Position numbers and translations under genes: made by a program. The notes below the pieces were generated by a model that made no database searches, was not told where the DNA came from, and was given only the letters and a program-made list of their open reading frames with translations. From Pseudomonadota bacterium (lineage in GTDB: Bacteria; Pseudomonadota; Gammaproteobacteria; Steroidobacterales; Steroidobacteraceae): 64,000 nt of DNA. Below, piece by piece: positions 46,514 to 58,168 of the stretch. Positions within the stretch are counted from its first letter, which is position 1. Every line of letters starts with the position of its first letter. Location of the stretch: the NCBI GenBank assembly GCA_025357635.1, contig JANXOV010000099.1:21987-85986 (forward strand), in the 5' to 3' direction.

Positions 46514-47589
46514 TTGGCGGCCTTCACTCGATCCAGCACCTTGCCTTCGATTTCCTCCAGGCCCGGTGGTATCGACGGATACCAATGAATGGCCTTGACC
46601 ACGCTGTCGGGAAACGCGGCGGCGAATTGGGCTTTGAGCTTCGGATCGAGCAGCGGTCCCGTGTTTTGCGCTGCGGAAAAGCTGCCCACGGACTTGGTGA
46701 TCTTCGCGGCGATCTCCGGGCGCATGGTGTAATTGATCCAGGCATAGGCGCCCGCATCGTTGCGGCCGCGCGCGGGCAGCGCATAGGTGTCGAGCCAGCC
46801 CAGGGCGCCGGATTTTGGAACGATGAACTGAATGTCGGGATTTTCCCGGTTCAATGTCCAGCCGCCGGTGTCCCACATCATCGCGGCGAGCACTTCACCG
46901 GAACGGATGCCGTTGAGCAATTGATCCTTGTTGTCGTAGAAAAACTTGAAGTTCGGTTTGCAGGCGATCAGCTTGGCGCCGACCTGGTCCATCAAGGCAG
47001 AATAGGCCTTCGTATCCGAGTACAACGCGAACGGATCCTTGCCCATTGCAAAGGCGAAAGCCATCAACGTAGGACGGCGCAGCCGGATGGAGGTCTTGCC
47101 CGCAAGGTCGGGCTTGCACAGGTCCAGATAATCGGCGGCCTTCGCGCGCTTGGTGTTCACCACCAGCCCGTCGGTGCCCCACAGATACGGCAAGGCGTAT
47201 TGCTGACCGTTGAGCGTGGTGTTCCTGCGCACGATGTCCAGCAGGCCCAGCTGAAACTGCCCGAGCTTGACCTTGGACAGGTCGATGGGTTTGTAGATGC
47301 CGAAATCGCGCTGCGGACCGGTGATGCGATCCTGCGACGGCTGCGCCAGATCGTAGCCGGCGCCATGCGTGGCGCGCAGCTTGGAAATCATTTCTTCGTT
47401 GTTCGACAGCGTCAGTTCGACCGTAATGCCGGTTTCCTTCTTGAAGGCGGCGACCACTTCGGCGGGCACGTAATCCGCCCAGCTGATGATGCGCAATTTC
47501 TGGCTGTCGGCCGCATGCGCGCTGACCGCACACACACTTCCGAGCCAGATCCAGATCGCAATGCGCTTGAGCGTGCGCCCTTTCGTCAT
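46510..47589 (-). CDS. second Pot-type ABC transporter substrate-binding protein
   Basis: Signal peptide; KLRIISWADYVPAEVVAAFKKETGITVELTLSNNEEMISKLRATHGAGYDLAQPS. Confidence 0.9.
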   Translation of the reverse strand: MTKGRTLKRIAIWIWLGSVCAVSAHAADSQKLRIISWADYVPAEVVAAFKKETGITVELTLSNNEEMISKLRATHGAGYDLAQPSQDRITGPQRDFGIYKPIDLSKVKLGQFQLGLLDIVRRNTTLNGQQYALPYLWGTDGLVVNTKRAKAADYLDLCKPDLAGKTSIRLRRPTLMAFAFAMGKDPFALYSDTKAYSALMDQVGAKLIACKPNFKFFYDNKDQLLNGIRSGEVLAAMMWDTGGWTLNRENPDIQFIVPKSGALGWLDTYALPARGRNDAGAYAWINYTMRPEIAAKITKSVGSFSAAQNTGPLLDPKLKAQFAAAFPDSVVKAIHWYPSIPPGLEEIEGKVLDRVKAAN

Positions 47590-47676
47590 GATTCCCCCTT
47601 CAAGTGCGTCCAGTGCGTCGATCCTTGAGTATAAACCGCCCATTCGGCTGCATCGAACATTCCGACCCCGCGTGCC

Positions 47677-48549
47677 TCAAACGGCGTCAAACAGGTCGCA
47701 CAGCAATTGCGCCACGCGCGCCGGCTGCTCTTCATGCGCCAAATGCCCCAGTCCCGGCAGTTCGGTGATCTGCACCGCAGGCATCCTCGCGTGGATGCGC
47801 AGCGCCTGCGCCGGCGGGACCGTACGGTCGTTCTGTGCCGTCACCAGACGCAACGGCGCTTTGAGCGCCGGCAGTTGCCGCTCAAAGGCACGCAAGTCCC
47901 AATTCGCCATCATGCCCAGCGCGCCGGCGATGTGTTTGGGGTCGCGGACCAGGCGTGCGTATAGATCCAGCCCGCGATCATCCAGGTGCGAACCGGTGCC
48001 GGCAATTACCCGCGCCACCGCCGCCCGTTCGCGCGCCCGCCAGGCGATCAGACGCGGCATGAACGAGCTGACCGCCATCAGCTTCGCGATTGGCGAGAAC
48101 AGCACGCCGGCCGCGCCGGCAAAGGGCAGCAGCGCGCCATTGAGGCTGACGATGAGCCGCGGCGCGATGCGGCCCGACAAGGCCATGCGGCACAGGATCG
48201 CTGCGCCGGCAGAATGCCCGGCGCAGAACTCGGGGGAGATGTTCATGGCCTGCAGGAGCGTGGCCACCGAGTCGCTCATGCCATTCAGGGAACAGCGCGC
48301 GGAGGGCACGCTGTCGGTGAACCCATGTCCGGGCAGATCCATCGCGAGCACCTGATAGCGGCGGCTCATGGCAGGCATCAAGTCGCGCCAGGAGTGGGTG
48401 GATGCGCCGGTTCCATGCAGCAGCAGCAGCACCGGGCCCTCGCCCATCTGCTGCACGTGCCAGCGAATACCGGCTGCGGCGACGAAGCGGCTGGCGTGGC
48501 TGTTGGGCCACTGCGCGGCATCGCGCTCCCACAGCAGCGGCGCGCTCAC
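47677..48549 (-). CDS. bchO: BchO-like alpha/beta hydrolase (bacteriochlorophyll biosynthesis-associated)
   Basis: PLLWERDAAQWPNSHASRFVAAAGIRWHVQQMGEGPVLLLLHGTGASTHSWRDLMP; GHSAGAAILCRMAL; NGALLPFAGAAGVLFSPIAK; LPGLGHLAHEEQP. Confidence 0.87.
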   Translation of the reverse strand: MSAPLLWERDAAQWPNSHASRFVAAAGIRWHVQQMGEGPVLLLLHGTGASTHSWRDLMPAMSRRYQVLAMDLPGHGFTDSVPSARCSLNGMSDSVATLLQAMNISPEFCAGHSAGAAILCRMALSGRIAPRLIVSLNGALLPFAGAAGVLFSPIAKLMAVSSFMPRLIAWRARERAAVARVIAGTGSHLDDRGLDLYARLVRDPKHIAGALGMMANWDLRAFERQLPALKAPLRLVTAQNDRTVPPAQALRIHARMPAVQITELPGLGHLAHEEQPARVAQLLCDLFDAV

Positions 48550-49475
48550 TTCGAGGACGCCCCTGTCATGCTCAGCAATTCCGAGCCATGCTCGAGCACG
48601 AACGCCTTGAACGCCTGCGCCATGGGTGACAGGCGCTTGTTGGCCAGATGCGCGACATTCCACTGGCGGATCATCGGCAGCCCGCGCACGTCCAGAATGG
48701 CCAGTTTGTGAGTCTGCAATTCCAAGCCGATCGTGTGCTGGGAAATGAAGCTCACGCCCATGCCAGCCATGACCGCCTGCTTGATGGTTTCGTTACTGGC
48801 CATTTCCATGCCCACTTTGAACGTGACGTTGGCCTGCGTAAAGAACTGCTGCATGGCCAGACGCGTGCCGGACCCGGGCTCGCGAACAATGAAGGTTTCC
48901 GCGGCCAGCGTGCTGACCGGGACTTTGCGGCGCGCGGCCAGCGGATGATCGGGCGCGGCAATCACGACGTGCGGATTTTGCGCGAAAGCCGCGGCGACCA
49001 TGTCCACTGATTGTGGGGAACGGCCCATGATGGCCAGATCCACCTCGTTGCCGACCAGTTGTTCGATGACCGAGATCCTATTGTTGACGGCCAGCCGGAT
49101 CTCGAGTTCGGGATACTCCTGCCGGAATCGCGCCAGCAATTGCGGGACGAAATATTTCGCAGTGCTCACCACCGCCAGATTGATGCGGCCGCGGCGCAAG
49201 CCCTTGAGCCCGTCCAAGGCCTCGTCCGCATCTTTGATCGAGCGCAGGATTTCGCGTGCACGAGTCAGCAATTCCTGTCCCGCTTCGGTGACGAACAGCT
49301 TCTTCCCGATGCGCTCGAACAGCGGCAGCCCCGCATTTTTTTCCAATTCCTTGATGTGCATGGAAACGCCGGGCTGAGTGAGGTGCAACAACTCGGCCGC
49401 CTTGGAAAAGGAACGATGGCTGGCTGCGGACTCAAACACCCGCAGTTGGCGCAAGGATACATATTGCATCGACAT
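48546..49475 (-). CDS. cbbR: LysR family regulator CbbR
   Basis: LRQLRVFESAASHRSFSKAAELLHLTQPGVSMHIKELEKNAGLPLFERIGKK; RGRINLAVVSTAKYFVPQLLARF; divergent from cbbL. Confidence 0.92.
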   Translation of the reverse strand: MSMQYVSLRQLRVFESAASHRSFSKAAELLHLTQPGVSMHIKELEKNAGLPLFERIGKKLFVTEAGQELLTRAREILRSIKDADEALDGLKGLRRGRINLAVVSTAKYFVPQLLARFRQEYPELEIRLAVNNRISVIEQLVGNEVDLAIMGRSPQSVDMVAAAFAQNPHVVIAAPDHPLAARRKVPVSTLAAETFIVREPGSGTRLAMQQFFTQANVTFKVGMEMASNETIKQAVMAGMGVSFISQHTIGLELQTHKLAILDVRGLPMIRQWNVAHLANKRLSPMAQAFKAFVLEHGSELLSMTGASSK

Positions 49476-49498
49476 GCTCTACCCCCCTAGGCTGATAC

Positions 49499-49514
49499 AT
49501 AAGGTTTTTCTTAT
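49499..49514. promoter_or_regulatory. candidate CbbR-type dyad in cbbR-cbbL intergenic region
   Basis: ATAAG-N6-CTTAT inverted repeat between divergent cbbR and cbbL. Confidence 0.4.
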
Positions 49515-49535
49515 TCTACTTGGAAGAAATATTGA

Positions 49536-51054
<1,519 letters not shown>

Positions 51055-51075
51055 AAGAATCCATAAGGAAACATC

Positions 51076-51495
51076 ATGAAAGTCACTCAAGGCACCTTTT
51101 CGTTCCTGCCGGATCTGACAGACAAAGAGATTCGTGCACAGGTCGAGTACGCACTGGCACAGGGCTGGGCCATCAGCGTCGAGTACACGGACGACCCGCA
51201 CCCGCGCAATTACTACTGGGAGATGTGGGGCAACCCCATGTTCGACCTGCGCGATGCGGCCGGCGCCATGACGGAGGTCGCCGACTGCCGCAAGGCGCAT
51301 CCGCAGACCTACATCCGGGTCAACGCCTTCGACTCGAGCCGCGGCTTTGAAACCACGCGGCTGTCCTTCATCGTCAATCGCCCGGCAAATGAACCTGGGT
51401 TTGCGCTCAAGCGGCAGGAAGTGGGCGGACGGCAGATTCAATACACCATTGAAAGCTATGCTGCGCAGAAGCCCGAAGGACAGCGCTACGAATAG
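51076..51495 (+). CDS. cbbS: RuBisCO small subunit
   Basis: [54 protein letters not shown]. Confidence 0.96.
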   Translation: MKVTQGTFSFLPDLTDKEIRAQVEYALAQGWAISVEYTDDPHPRNYYWEMWGNPMFDLRDAAGAMTEVADCRKAHPQTYIRVNAFDSSRGFETTRLSFIVNRPANEPGFALKRQEVGGRQIQYTIESYAAQKPEGQRYE

Positions 51496-51503
51496 GCGGC
51501 ACC

Positions 51504-52409
51504 TTGAACACCCAGACCACACCGTCTACCGCGAACGGCCAGAGCGTCGACTTGTCGGCGCTGCTGGCCGACTCACGCGTCAATGAGGTACTCGAGGAAC
51601 TGGATGCCGAGCTGATCGGCTTGAAGCCGGTCAAGGCGCGCATCCGCGACATCGCCGCGCTGCTGCTCGTCGAGCGCGCGCGCAAGCAATTGGGACTCAT
51701 CGCCGGCTCACCCTCGCTGCACATGTCATTCACCGGCAATCCGGGGACGGGCAAGACCACGGTCGCGTTGCGCATGGCGCAGATTCTTCATCGGCTCGGC
51801 TACGTGAGAAAAGGCCATCTGGTGGCGGTCACGCGCGATGACCTGGTCGGGCAATACATCGGACACACCGCTCCCAAGACCAAGGAAATTCTCAAGAAAG
51901 CCATGGGCGGCGTGCTGTTCATCGATGAAGCCTATTACTTGTATCGCCCGGAAAACGAGCGCGATTATGGTCAAGAAGCCATCGAAATATTGCTGCAGGT
52001 CATGGAGAATCAGCGCGACGATCTGGTTGTCATCGTCGCCGGATACAAAGACCGGATGGATACATTTTTCCGCTCCAATCCCGGCCTTTCTTCCCGCATT
52101 GCCCATCATCTGGATTTTCCGGACTATGCGCGCGACGAACTGGAACAAATTGCCGCGAAGATGCTCGAACAGATGCAATATCGCCTCAGTGACTCCGGCC
52201 GCGACGCCCTGCAGGAATACATACCGCTGCGAATGGCGCAGCCGCATTTCGCCAACGCGCGCTCCATCCGCAACGCGCTGGACCGGGCCCGCCTGCGCCA
52301 GGCCAGCCGCCTGTTCGTGCACCGCGGCGAGCCCTTGAGCCGCGACCAACTGATGACCATCGAGGGTGAGGACCTGCGCGCCAGCCGCATCTTCGCGGAC
52401 GGCAAATGA
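51504..52409 (+). CDS. cbbX: red-type RuBisCO activase CbbX (AAA+)
   Basis: [94 protein letters not shown]. Confidence 0.96.
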   Translation: MNTQTTPSTANGQSVDLSALLADSRVNEVLEELDAELIGLKPVKARIRDIAALLLVERARKQLGLIAGSPSLHMSFTGNPGTGKTTVALRMAQILHRLGYVRKGHLVAVTRDDLVGQYIGHTAPKTKEILKKAMGGVLFIDEAYYLYRPENERDYGQEAIEILLQVMENQRDDLVVIVAGYKDRMDTFFRSNPGLSSRIAHHLDFPDYARDELEQIAAKMLEQMQYRLSDSGRDALQEYIPLRMAQPHFANARSIRNALDRARLRQASRLFVHRGEPLSRDQLMTIEGEDLRASRIFADGK

Positions 52410-52422
52410 CGGCGCCGAGCTC

Positions 52423-53202
52423 ATGAAGCTGAAGGCATTGATTTTCGACGTCGACGGCACGCTGGCAGACACGGAGGAGGCGCATCGGCGTGCCTTCAAC
52501 GAAGCCTTCACCGCGCACGGCCTGGACTGGAACTGGAGCAAGCCGGCTTACGCGCAATTGCTGCTGACCACCGGCGGCAAGGAACGCATCGCGGTGTTCC
52601 TGCTTTCATTGGCATTGCCTGAGGCGCAGCAGGCGGTGCTGCGTTCGCGCATACCCGACATTCACGCCACCAAGACCCGCATCTACACGCAACTCGTCAA
52701 CGACGGCGAAGTCGTCTTGCGCGAGGGCGTGGAGCGGCTGCTCGAGGAGGCGCAACGCGCCGGCGTCGCCTTGAGTATTGCCTCGACCACGACCTTTGCC
52801 AACATCGAGGCGCTGCTGACGACGACGCTGGGCGCCGGCGCGCTGAACCGCTTCGCCGCCATCGGCGCCGGCGATCAGGTGCAGCGCAAGAAGCCGGCGC
52901 CGGATGTGTACGAATACGTGCTCAAAAAGCTGGCGCTGCCGACCGCCGCGTGCGCCGCCCTCGAAGACTCCGCCAACGGACTGCGCGCAGCGAAGGCTGC
53001 GGGACTGTTCACCATCGTGACGCCGAGCTACTGGACGCGCGCGGAAGGATTCGACGCGGCCGACCTGCTGCTGCCCTCCTTGGGCTCGCCGGAAAGGCCC
53101 TTGTCGCACCCTGCCGCGCAACTGATCCGCAGCACCCATCTGGGCGTGCGCGAAATCAACGAACAACTGGAACAGCGCGAGGACGCGTTCCGCCCGGCCT
53201 GA
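52423..53202 (+). CDS. cbbY: HAD-family sugar phosphatase CbbY
   Basis: [52 protein letters not shown]; position in cbb operon. Confidence 0.88.
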   Translation: MKLKALIFDVDGTLADTEEAHRRAFNEAFTAHGLDWNWSKPAYAQLLLTTGGKERIAVFLLSLALPEAQQAVLRSRIPDIHATKTRIYTQLVNDGEVVLREGVERLLEEAQRAGVALSIASTTTFANIEALLTTTLGAGALNRFAAIGAGDQVQRKKPAPDVYEYVLKKLALPTAACAALEDSANGLRAAKAAGLFTIVTPSYWTRAEGFDAADLLLPSLGSPERPLSHPAAQLIRSTHLGVREINEQLEQREDAFRPA

Positions 53203-53224
53203 ACCTTTCGCAACGGGGAGACGT

Positions 53225-54301
53225 ATGAGCACTCGAGAAAAAACGATCACCGAATTCATGATCGAGGAGCAGCGCCGCTATCCCGATGCGACCGGCGACT
53301 TTACCGCGTTGCTCAACTACGTACGCCTCGCCTGCAAGCGGATCAGCTTCATCGTCGGCCGCGGCGCGCTGGCCGGCGCTCACGGCTCGGCGCAGGCCAC
53401 CAATGTGCAGGGCGAAACCCAGATGAAACTCGACGTCATGTCGAACGACATCTTCCTCAGCACCAGCGAATACGGCGGCCATCTGGCCGGCATGGTGTCC
53501 GAAGAGCTCGAGGGGGTCTATCAGATTCCGGAGGAGTATCCGCGGGGAAAATATCTGCTCTCATTCGACCCGCTGGATGGGTCCAGCAACATCGATATCA
53601 ATGCGCCGGTGGGGAGCATTTTTTCGGTGCTGCGGGCCCCCAATGACACCGAGCGGCCCACCGCGCAGGATTTCCTGCAGCCCGGGCGCAAGCAGCTGTG
53701 CGCTGGCTACGCCATTTACGGCGCCACCACCATGCTGGTGCTGACCATCGGACGCGGCGTGCACGGGTTCACGCTGGACCGCGGTTTCGGCGAGTTCATT
53801 CTGACGCATCCGAACCTGCGCATTCCAGAGGAAACCAGCGAATTCGCCATCAATGCCTCCAATGAGCGGTTCTGGGAGCCGCCGGTGAAGCGCTATGTGG
53901 TCGAGTGTCTGGCCGGGCACGGTGGCGTGCGCGGCAAGGACTTCAACATGCGCTGGATCGCCTCACTGGTGGCCGAGGTGCACCGCATTCTGATTCGCGG
54001 CGGATTGTTCATGTATCCGAAGGACACCAAGGATCCGAGCAAGCCGGGACGGTTGCGCCTGCTGTACGAGGCGAACCCAATGGCCATGCTCGTCGAGCAG
54101 GCCGGCGGCGCGGTATCGACGGGTCGCGCGCGCATGCTGGATGTCGTGCCTGGCGAACTGCATCAGCGCGTGCCGGTGATCCTGGGCTGCAAGACCGAGG
54201 TTGAGCGCATCGAGCGCTATCACCTGGAGCACGATCAGGGCCTGGACAAGTCCTACAGCTCGCCCCTGTTCAAAGAACGCTCGTTGTTCCTGCAAAACTA
54301 G
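53225..54301 (+). CDS. cbbF: class 1 fructose-1,6-bisphosphatase
   Basis: [58 protein letters not shown]. Confidence 0.95.
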   Translation: MSTREKTITEFMIEEQRRYPDATGDFTALLNYVRLACKRISFIVGRGALAGAHGSAQATNVQGETQMKLDVMSNDIFLSTSEYGGHLAGMVSEELEGVYQIPEEYPRGKYLLSFDPLDGSSNIDINAPVGSIFSVLRAPNDTERPTAQDFLQPGRKQLCAGYAIYGATTMLVLTIGRGVHGFTLDRGFGEFILTHPNLRIPEETSEFAINASNERFWEPPVKRYVVECLAGHGGVRGKDFNMRWIASLVAEVHRILIRGGLFMYPKDTKDPSKPGRLRLLYEANPMAMLVEQAGGAVSTGRARMLDVVPGELHQRVPVILGCKTEVERIERYHLEHDQGLDKSYSSPLFKERSLFLQN

Positions 54302-54323
54302 AATCGAGGATCGGGGGGAAATC

Positions 54324-55208
54324 ATGTCAGCGAAGCATCCAATCATCGCCGTGACCGGTTCATCCGGCGCCGGCACCACGTCGGTCACGCGCACCTTCAA
54401 CTGGATTTTCAATCGCGAAAAAATCAACGCGGTGCTGGTTGAGGGCGACTCTTTTCATCGCTACAACCGCTTGCAGATGAAGGCCAAGTTGGCCGAGGCC
54501 TCCGCGCAGGGAGACCAGCATTTCAGCCACTTCGGACCACAGAACAATCTGTTCGCCGAACTTGAGGCGCTGTTCAAGGGGTACGGGCAAAACGGCCGCG
54601 GCAAAATCCGCCGCTACCTGCACAACGAGAAGGAAGCGGCGCCCTACAAGCAGGATCCGGGAACCTTCACCGACTGGGAGGACATCAAGGAAAACACCGA
54701 CCTGATGTTCTACGAAGGACTGCATGGCGCAGTGGTGACGCCGGAAGTGAACGTGGCCCAGCATGCGGACCTCACCATCGGCGTGGTGCCCATCATCAAT
54801 CTGGAATGGATACAGAAGCTGCATCGCGACAAGGATACGCGCGGCTACTCCACCGAGGCGGTGGTCGACACCATCCTGCGGCGCATGCCGGACTACGTGA
54901 ATTACATCTGCCCGCAATTCTCGCAGACGCACATCAATTTTCAGCGCGTGCCCACCGTCGACACGTCCAATCCATTCACCGCCCGCTACATCCCGGCCGC
55001 GGACGAAAGCTTCGTCGTGATCCGCTTCGCCAACCCGAAGGGCATCGACTTTCCGTATCTGCTGTCCATGATCCACGACTCCTTCATGTCGCGGCCCAAC
55101 ATCATCGTTGCGCCGGGCGGCAAGATGGAACTGGCCATGCAGTTGATTCTGACGCCCTTGATCTTGAAAATGATGGACGGTCGCCGGCGTACGCTCGGCG
55201 TGCGCTGA
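54324..55208 (+). CDS. cbbP: phosphoribulokinase (proteobacterial type)
   Basis: HPIIAVTGSSGAGTTSVTRTFNWIFNREKINAVLVEGDSFHRYNR; FYEGLHGAVVTPEVNVAQHADLTIGVVPIINLEWIQKLHRDK. Confidence 0.96.
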   Translation: MSAKHPIIAVTGSSGAGTTSVTRTFNWIFNREKINAVLVEGDSFHRYNRLQMKAKLAEASAQGDQHFSHFGPQNNLFAELEALFKGYGQNGRGKIRRYLHNEKEAAPYKQDPGTFTDWEDIKENTDLMFYEGLHGAVVTPEVNVAQHADLTIGVVPIINLEWIQKLHRDKDTRGYSTEAVVDTILRRMPDYVNYICPQFSQTHINFQRVPTVDTSNPFTARYIPAADESFVVIRFANPKGIDFPYLLSMIHDSFMSRPNIIVAPGGKMELAMQLILTPLILKMMDGRRRTLGVR

Positions 55209-55212
55209 TCGA

Positions 55213-56979
55213 TCAAACCGCGCGCGCTGTTTCGCGCGCGGTTGCAGCCTGCACCGACTGGGTCAACGTGCGTGCATTGGCAAACGGCAACGGCAGGTAT
55301 TGAGCATTCATCTTGCGCGCCAACTCCTGCGCCAGGGGTTGCGGCCGCGGCGAGGTGTCCACGAACAAGGTGGTGATGCGGCCTGCACTGATGAGGCCCG
55401 CAGCTTTCATGGCTTGCGCGTGCGCAGCCTCGCGCCCCGGCGAACCGTCGCGCGAAACATTGGCCCGCCCGTCCGTCAGCATCACCAGCGTCGGTGTTTC
55501 ACCACGGCGTTGAGCCGCAATGGCCAGCGCAGCCGCCGCTTCGATGGCGGCCGTCAACGGCGTTGCGCCGCCGCCCGGCAATCCGGCCAGACTGCGCTTG
55601 GCGCGAACCAGGGAGCGCGTGGGCGGCAGCAGCAGTTGCGCCTCCCGGCCGCGAAAGGTGATCACGGCGACTTGATCGCGGCGTATGTAGCAATCGGCCA
55701 GCAGCAGTTCGACGGCGCCTTTGGCTTCAGCCAACCGATTCAAGGCGGAAGAACCGGAGGCATCGACCACGAAGATCGTCAGCGTCTGCGCGCGTTGTTT
55801 GTAGCGCGTGACGCGAAAATCCTCGGCGCTGATGCGAATGCGCGTCCCACCCGCAGCGGTGCGCCCGCGCAGGCGCTGCCAGGGCGCTGCCGCACGCAAG
55901 GTCTCGATGACATTCAAGCGCGCATCGCCGCGCGGCGCACCGGTGCGAATGCCCGCAGGCCGGCCGCGCCCACCTGCGTTTCGCAGCGCTCCCGCACGAC
56001 CACCGCCGCTGCGCGACTGACGCGCCCGTTCGGTTGCGGAACTTCGCAAGCGCGCCAGCAGTCCAGGCGGGATGGCCGACTGCGTCGCCTCCAACAACAG
56101 TTCCTGCAATTGCTGCGGATCGATTTCCGCGGGCGCATCGGTATCGTTCGAATCCTGCGGTGAATCATTTTCCACGGGCGGTGGCGCGGTTTCCGGCTCG
56201 GCCGGCGCCTGTGGCGGCGCAATCGTGGCGCGCGGCGCGATGACGAGGCGGCCCGCCAACACGGCGTCTTCCCGGGACACTTCGCGGCGTTCATCCAGCG
56301 CCGCCGCAGCGCGCGCGGCGCGCAACGCAAGCACCGACACCCGCGGCGAATACACGCCCAACGCCAGCGCGGTGGCGCACAGCGCTTGCATGATTTCCGC
56401 GCTCGCAGCCACCGCCGGCAGCAACCGGCGCGCAGCGAGGATCTCTTCGCCCAGATGCGCCGCGATCAACGGCGCTTTGACACTCAGGCCGTTCAGATCC
56501 AACAAAAACCCGAACCGGTCGAGCAAGGCGGACGGCGCATATTCCTCCTCCGACATGCCCTCATCCAGCGCCACGATGCCCACCTCGGCGGGATTGCGAA
56601 TCTCCACTCCTTCGCGCGGCATCACGATCTCGCCGGCATCGAGCACGGCGTTGAGCCGCGCCGCCGTATTCGCCGAGAGCCGCTCAGCCATGGCGAGCAC
56701 CACGACACCGCCATGGCTTTCCGCCAGAACGCCGCGCTGCGCGACGGGGCGGTTTGCCTTCAACGTGGCCGTCAGATCCAGCCCGCCCAACAATCGCCCA
56801 TCCGGAATGTTGAACGGCACGCGGCGCATAGGCGCGTGCACGGGCAGCAGCTCGCGCAGAATCAGCAGCCATTGATCGCGCGCCGGATGCACCGGCGAGC
56901 GCAGACAAACCCCGCCCAATCCGCTGGGATCCACCGCAAACAGCGAGGCGGTCAACGCCGCATCGTCGATGAGGCTCAC
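55213..56979 (-). CDS. bchD: magnesium chelatase subunit D
   Basis: AAA-like N-terminus, Pro/acidic linker, C-terminal vWA with MIDAS IFVVDASGSSALNRLAEAKGAVELLL; follows bchI. Confidence 0.93.
   Translation of the reverse strand: MSLIDDAALTASLFAVDPSGLGGVCLRSPVHPARDQWLLILRELLPVHAPMRRVPFNIPDGRLLGGLDLTATLKANRPVAQRGVLAESHGGVVVLAMAERLSANTAARLNAVLDAGEIVMPREGVEIRNPAEVGIVALDEGMSEEEYAPSALLDRFGFLLDLNGLSVKAPLIAAHLGEEILAARRLLPAVAASAEIMQALCATALALGVYSPRVSVLALRAARAAAALDERREVSREDAVLAGRLVIAPRATIAPPQAPAEPETAPPPVENDSPQDSNDTDAPAEIDPQQLQELLLEATQSAIPPGLLARLRSSATERARQSRSGGGRAGALRNAGGRGRPAGIRTGAPRGDARLNVIETLRAAAPWQRLRGRTAAGGTRIRISAEDFRVTRYKQRAQTLTIFVVDASGSSALNRLAEAKGAVELLLADCYIRRDQVAVITFRGREAQLLLPPTRSLVRAKRSLAGLPGGGATPLTAAIEAAAALAIAAQRRGETPTLVMLTDGRANVSRDGSPGREAAHAQAMKAAGLISAGRITTLFVDTSPRPQPLAQELARKMNAQYLPLPFANARTLTQSVQAATARETARAV
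55216..55243. terminator. perfect 11-bp hairpin at the cbbP/bchD convergent junction, inside the bchD 3' coding end
   Basis: AACCGCGCGCG-ctgttt-CGCGCGCGGTT; no U tract. Confidence 0.5.
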
Positions 56980-58013
56980 GCGCCAAAAACCTCTTGCAGT
57001 GCGCGTTCAACGCGCATCGAGGAGCCCGATTCGTCGAGGGGATCGCGGCGCAGCCGGTGGCGCAATGCAGACGGCGCGACACGCCGCACGTGAGCGATCT
57101 CGACCTCGCGCGCCTGCTCATAGCTCGCCAGCGCCCGCGCCGCGCGCAGCAGCGTCAACTCGGCGCGCAATCCGTCGGTGCCCAGATTCATGCAAAGCTT
57201 GGCCGCGCTTTCCAACACCGCATCGGGCACCTGAATGTCAGCCAGGCGCTTGCGTCCGGCGACGACGCGCCGGCGCAGCGCGTCCTCGTGCTTTTTCCAT
57301 CTGGCGATGAAGCCCTGCTTGTCGCGGTCAAACTCATCGCGCCGCCTCACCACGTCGACGCGCTCGCTCAAGTTGTCCGGCGTCTTGACCTCCACCGACA
57401 AACCGAACCGGTCGAGCAGTTGCGGCCGCAACTCGCCCTCTTCCGGGTTGCCGCTGCCGATCAGAACGAAGCGCGCCGGATGCCGCACGCTCAGCCCCTC
57501 GCGCTCCACCACGTTCTCGCCCGAAGCAGCCACGTCGATCAAAAGATCCACCAGATGATCCTCGAGCAGATTCACCTCGTCGATGTACAGAAACCCGCGA
57601 TTGGCGCGGGCCAGCAGTCCCGGCTCAAAGGCCTTCACGCCCTGCGACAATGCGCGTTCCAGGTCCAGCGCACCGACCACGCGGTCCTCGGTCACGCCCA
57701 AGGGCATGTCCACGACGGGCACGGGCAGCAGTTTGGATTTGAGCGCCGCGTGCGCGGCCTTTTCCCGGCATTCCTCGCACAAGGCATCCCCCGCGCCGGG
57801 ATCGCAGCCGTAGCGGCAGCCGACCACTGCGCGCATGGGCGGCAGCAGCGCGGCGAGCGCACGCACGGCGGTGGACTTGCCCGTGCCGCGATCGCCGAAG
57901 ACGAGCACACCACCAATGCCAGGATCAACCGCCGAACTGAGCAACGCCTGCTTCATTTCCTCTTGCGCGACAATGGCCGAAAAAGGAAACACGGGTCGAA
58001 CGGGTGAACTCAT
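56976..58013 (-). CDS. bchI: magnesium chelatase ATPase subunit I
   Basis: PFSAIVAQEEMKQALLSSAVDPGIGGVLVFGDRGTGKSTAVRALAALLP; FLYIDEVNLLEDHLVDLLIDVAASGENVVEREGLSVRHPARFVLIGSGNPEEGELRPQLLDRFGL. Confidence 0.96.
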   Translation of the reverse strand: MSSPVRPVFPFSAIVAQEEMKQALLSSAVDPGIGGVLVFGDRGTGKSTAVRALAALLPPMRAVVGCRYGCDPGAGDALCEECREKAAHAALKSKLLPVPVVDMPLGVTEDRVVGALDLERALSQGVKAFEPGLLARANRGFLYIDEVNLLEDHLVDLLIDVAASGENVVEREGLSVRHPARFVLIGSGNPEEGELRPQLLDRFGLSVEVKTPDNLSERVDVVRRRDEFDRDKQGFIARWKKHEDALRRRVVAGRKRLADIQVPDAVLESAAKLCMNLGTDGLRAELTLLRAARALASYEQAREVEIAHVRRVAPSALRHRLRRDPLDESGSSMRVERALQEVFGA

Positions 58014-58101
58014 GACGCTACCTTTGCGCGCCGTTGCGGCGCCGAAGGCTAACCTTGGCACAATCGGACCCGGGAGGCCAAGCTCGACGCGGCGTGAGCT
58101 T

Positions 58102-58124
58102 GACAGTTCTTGACGAGAATTGTC
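58102..58124. promoter_or_regulatory. inverted repeat in bchI / RND adaptor divergent intergenic region (candidate operator)
   Basis: GACAGTTCT-tgacg-AGAATTGTC (9-bp arms, one mismatch). Confidence 0.4.
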
Positions 58125-58168
58125 TTTTTCCATCGGCAGGGGGTGCCCACCTACGGTATCTTGAGCGC

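Noticed and set aside
47677-48549. Generic alpha/beta hydrolase with no pathway link
   Set aside because: The GTGASTHSW, NGALLPFAGAAGVLFSPIAK and GLGHLAHEEQP features together with nearby bchI/bchD support BchO specifically.
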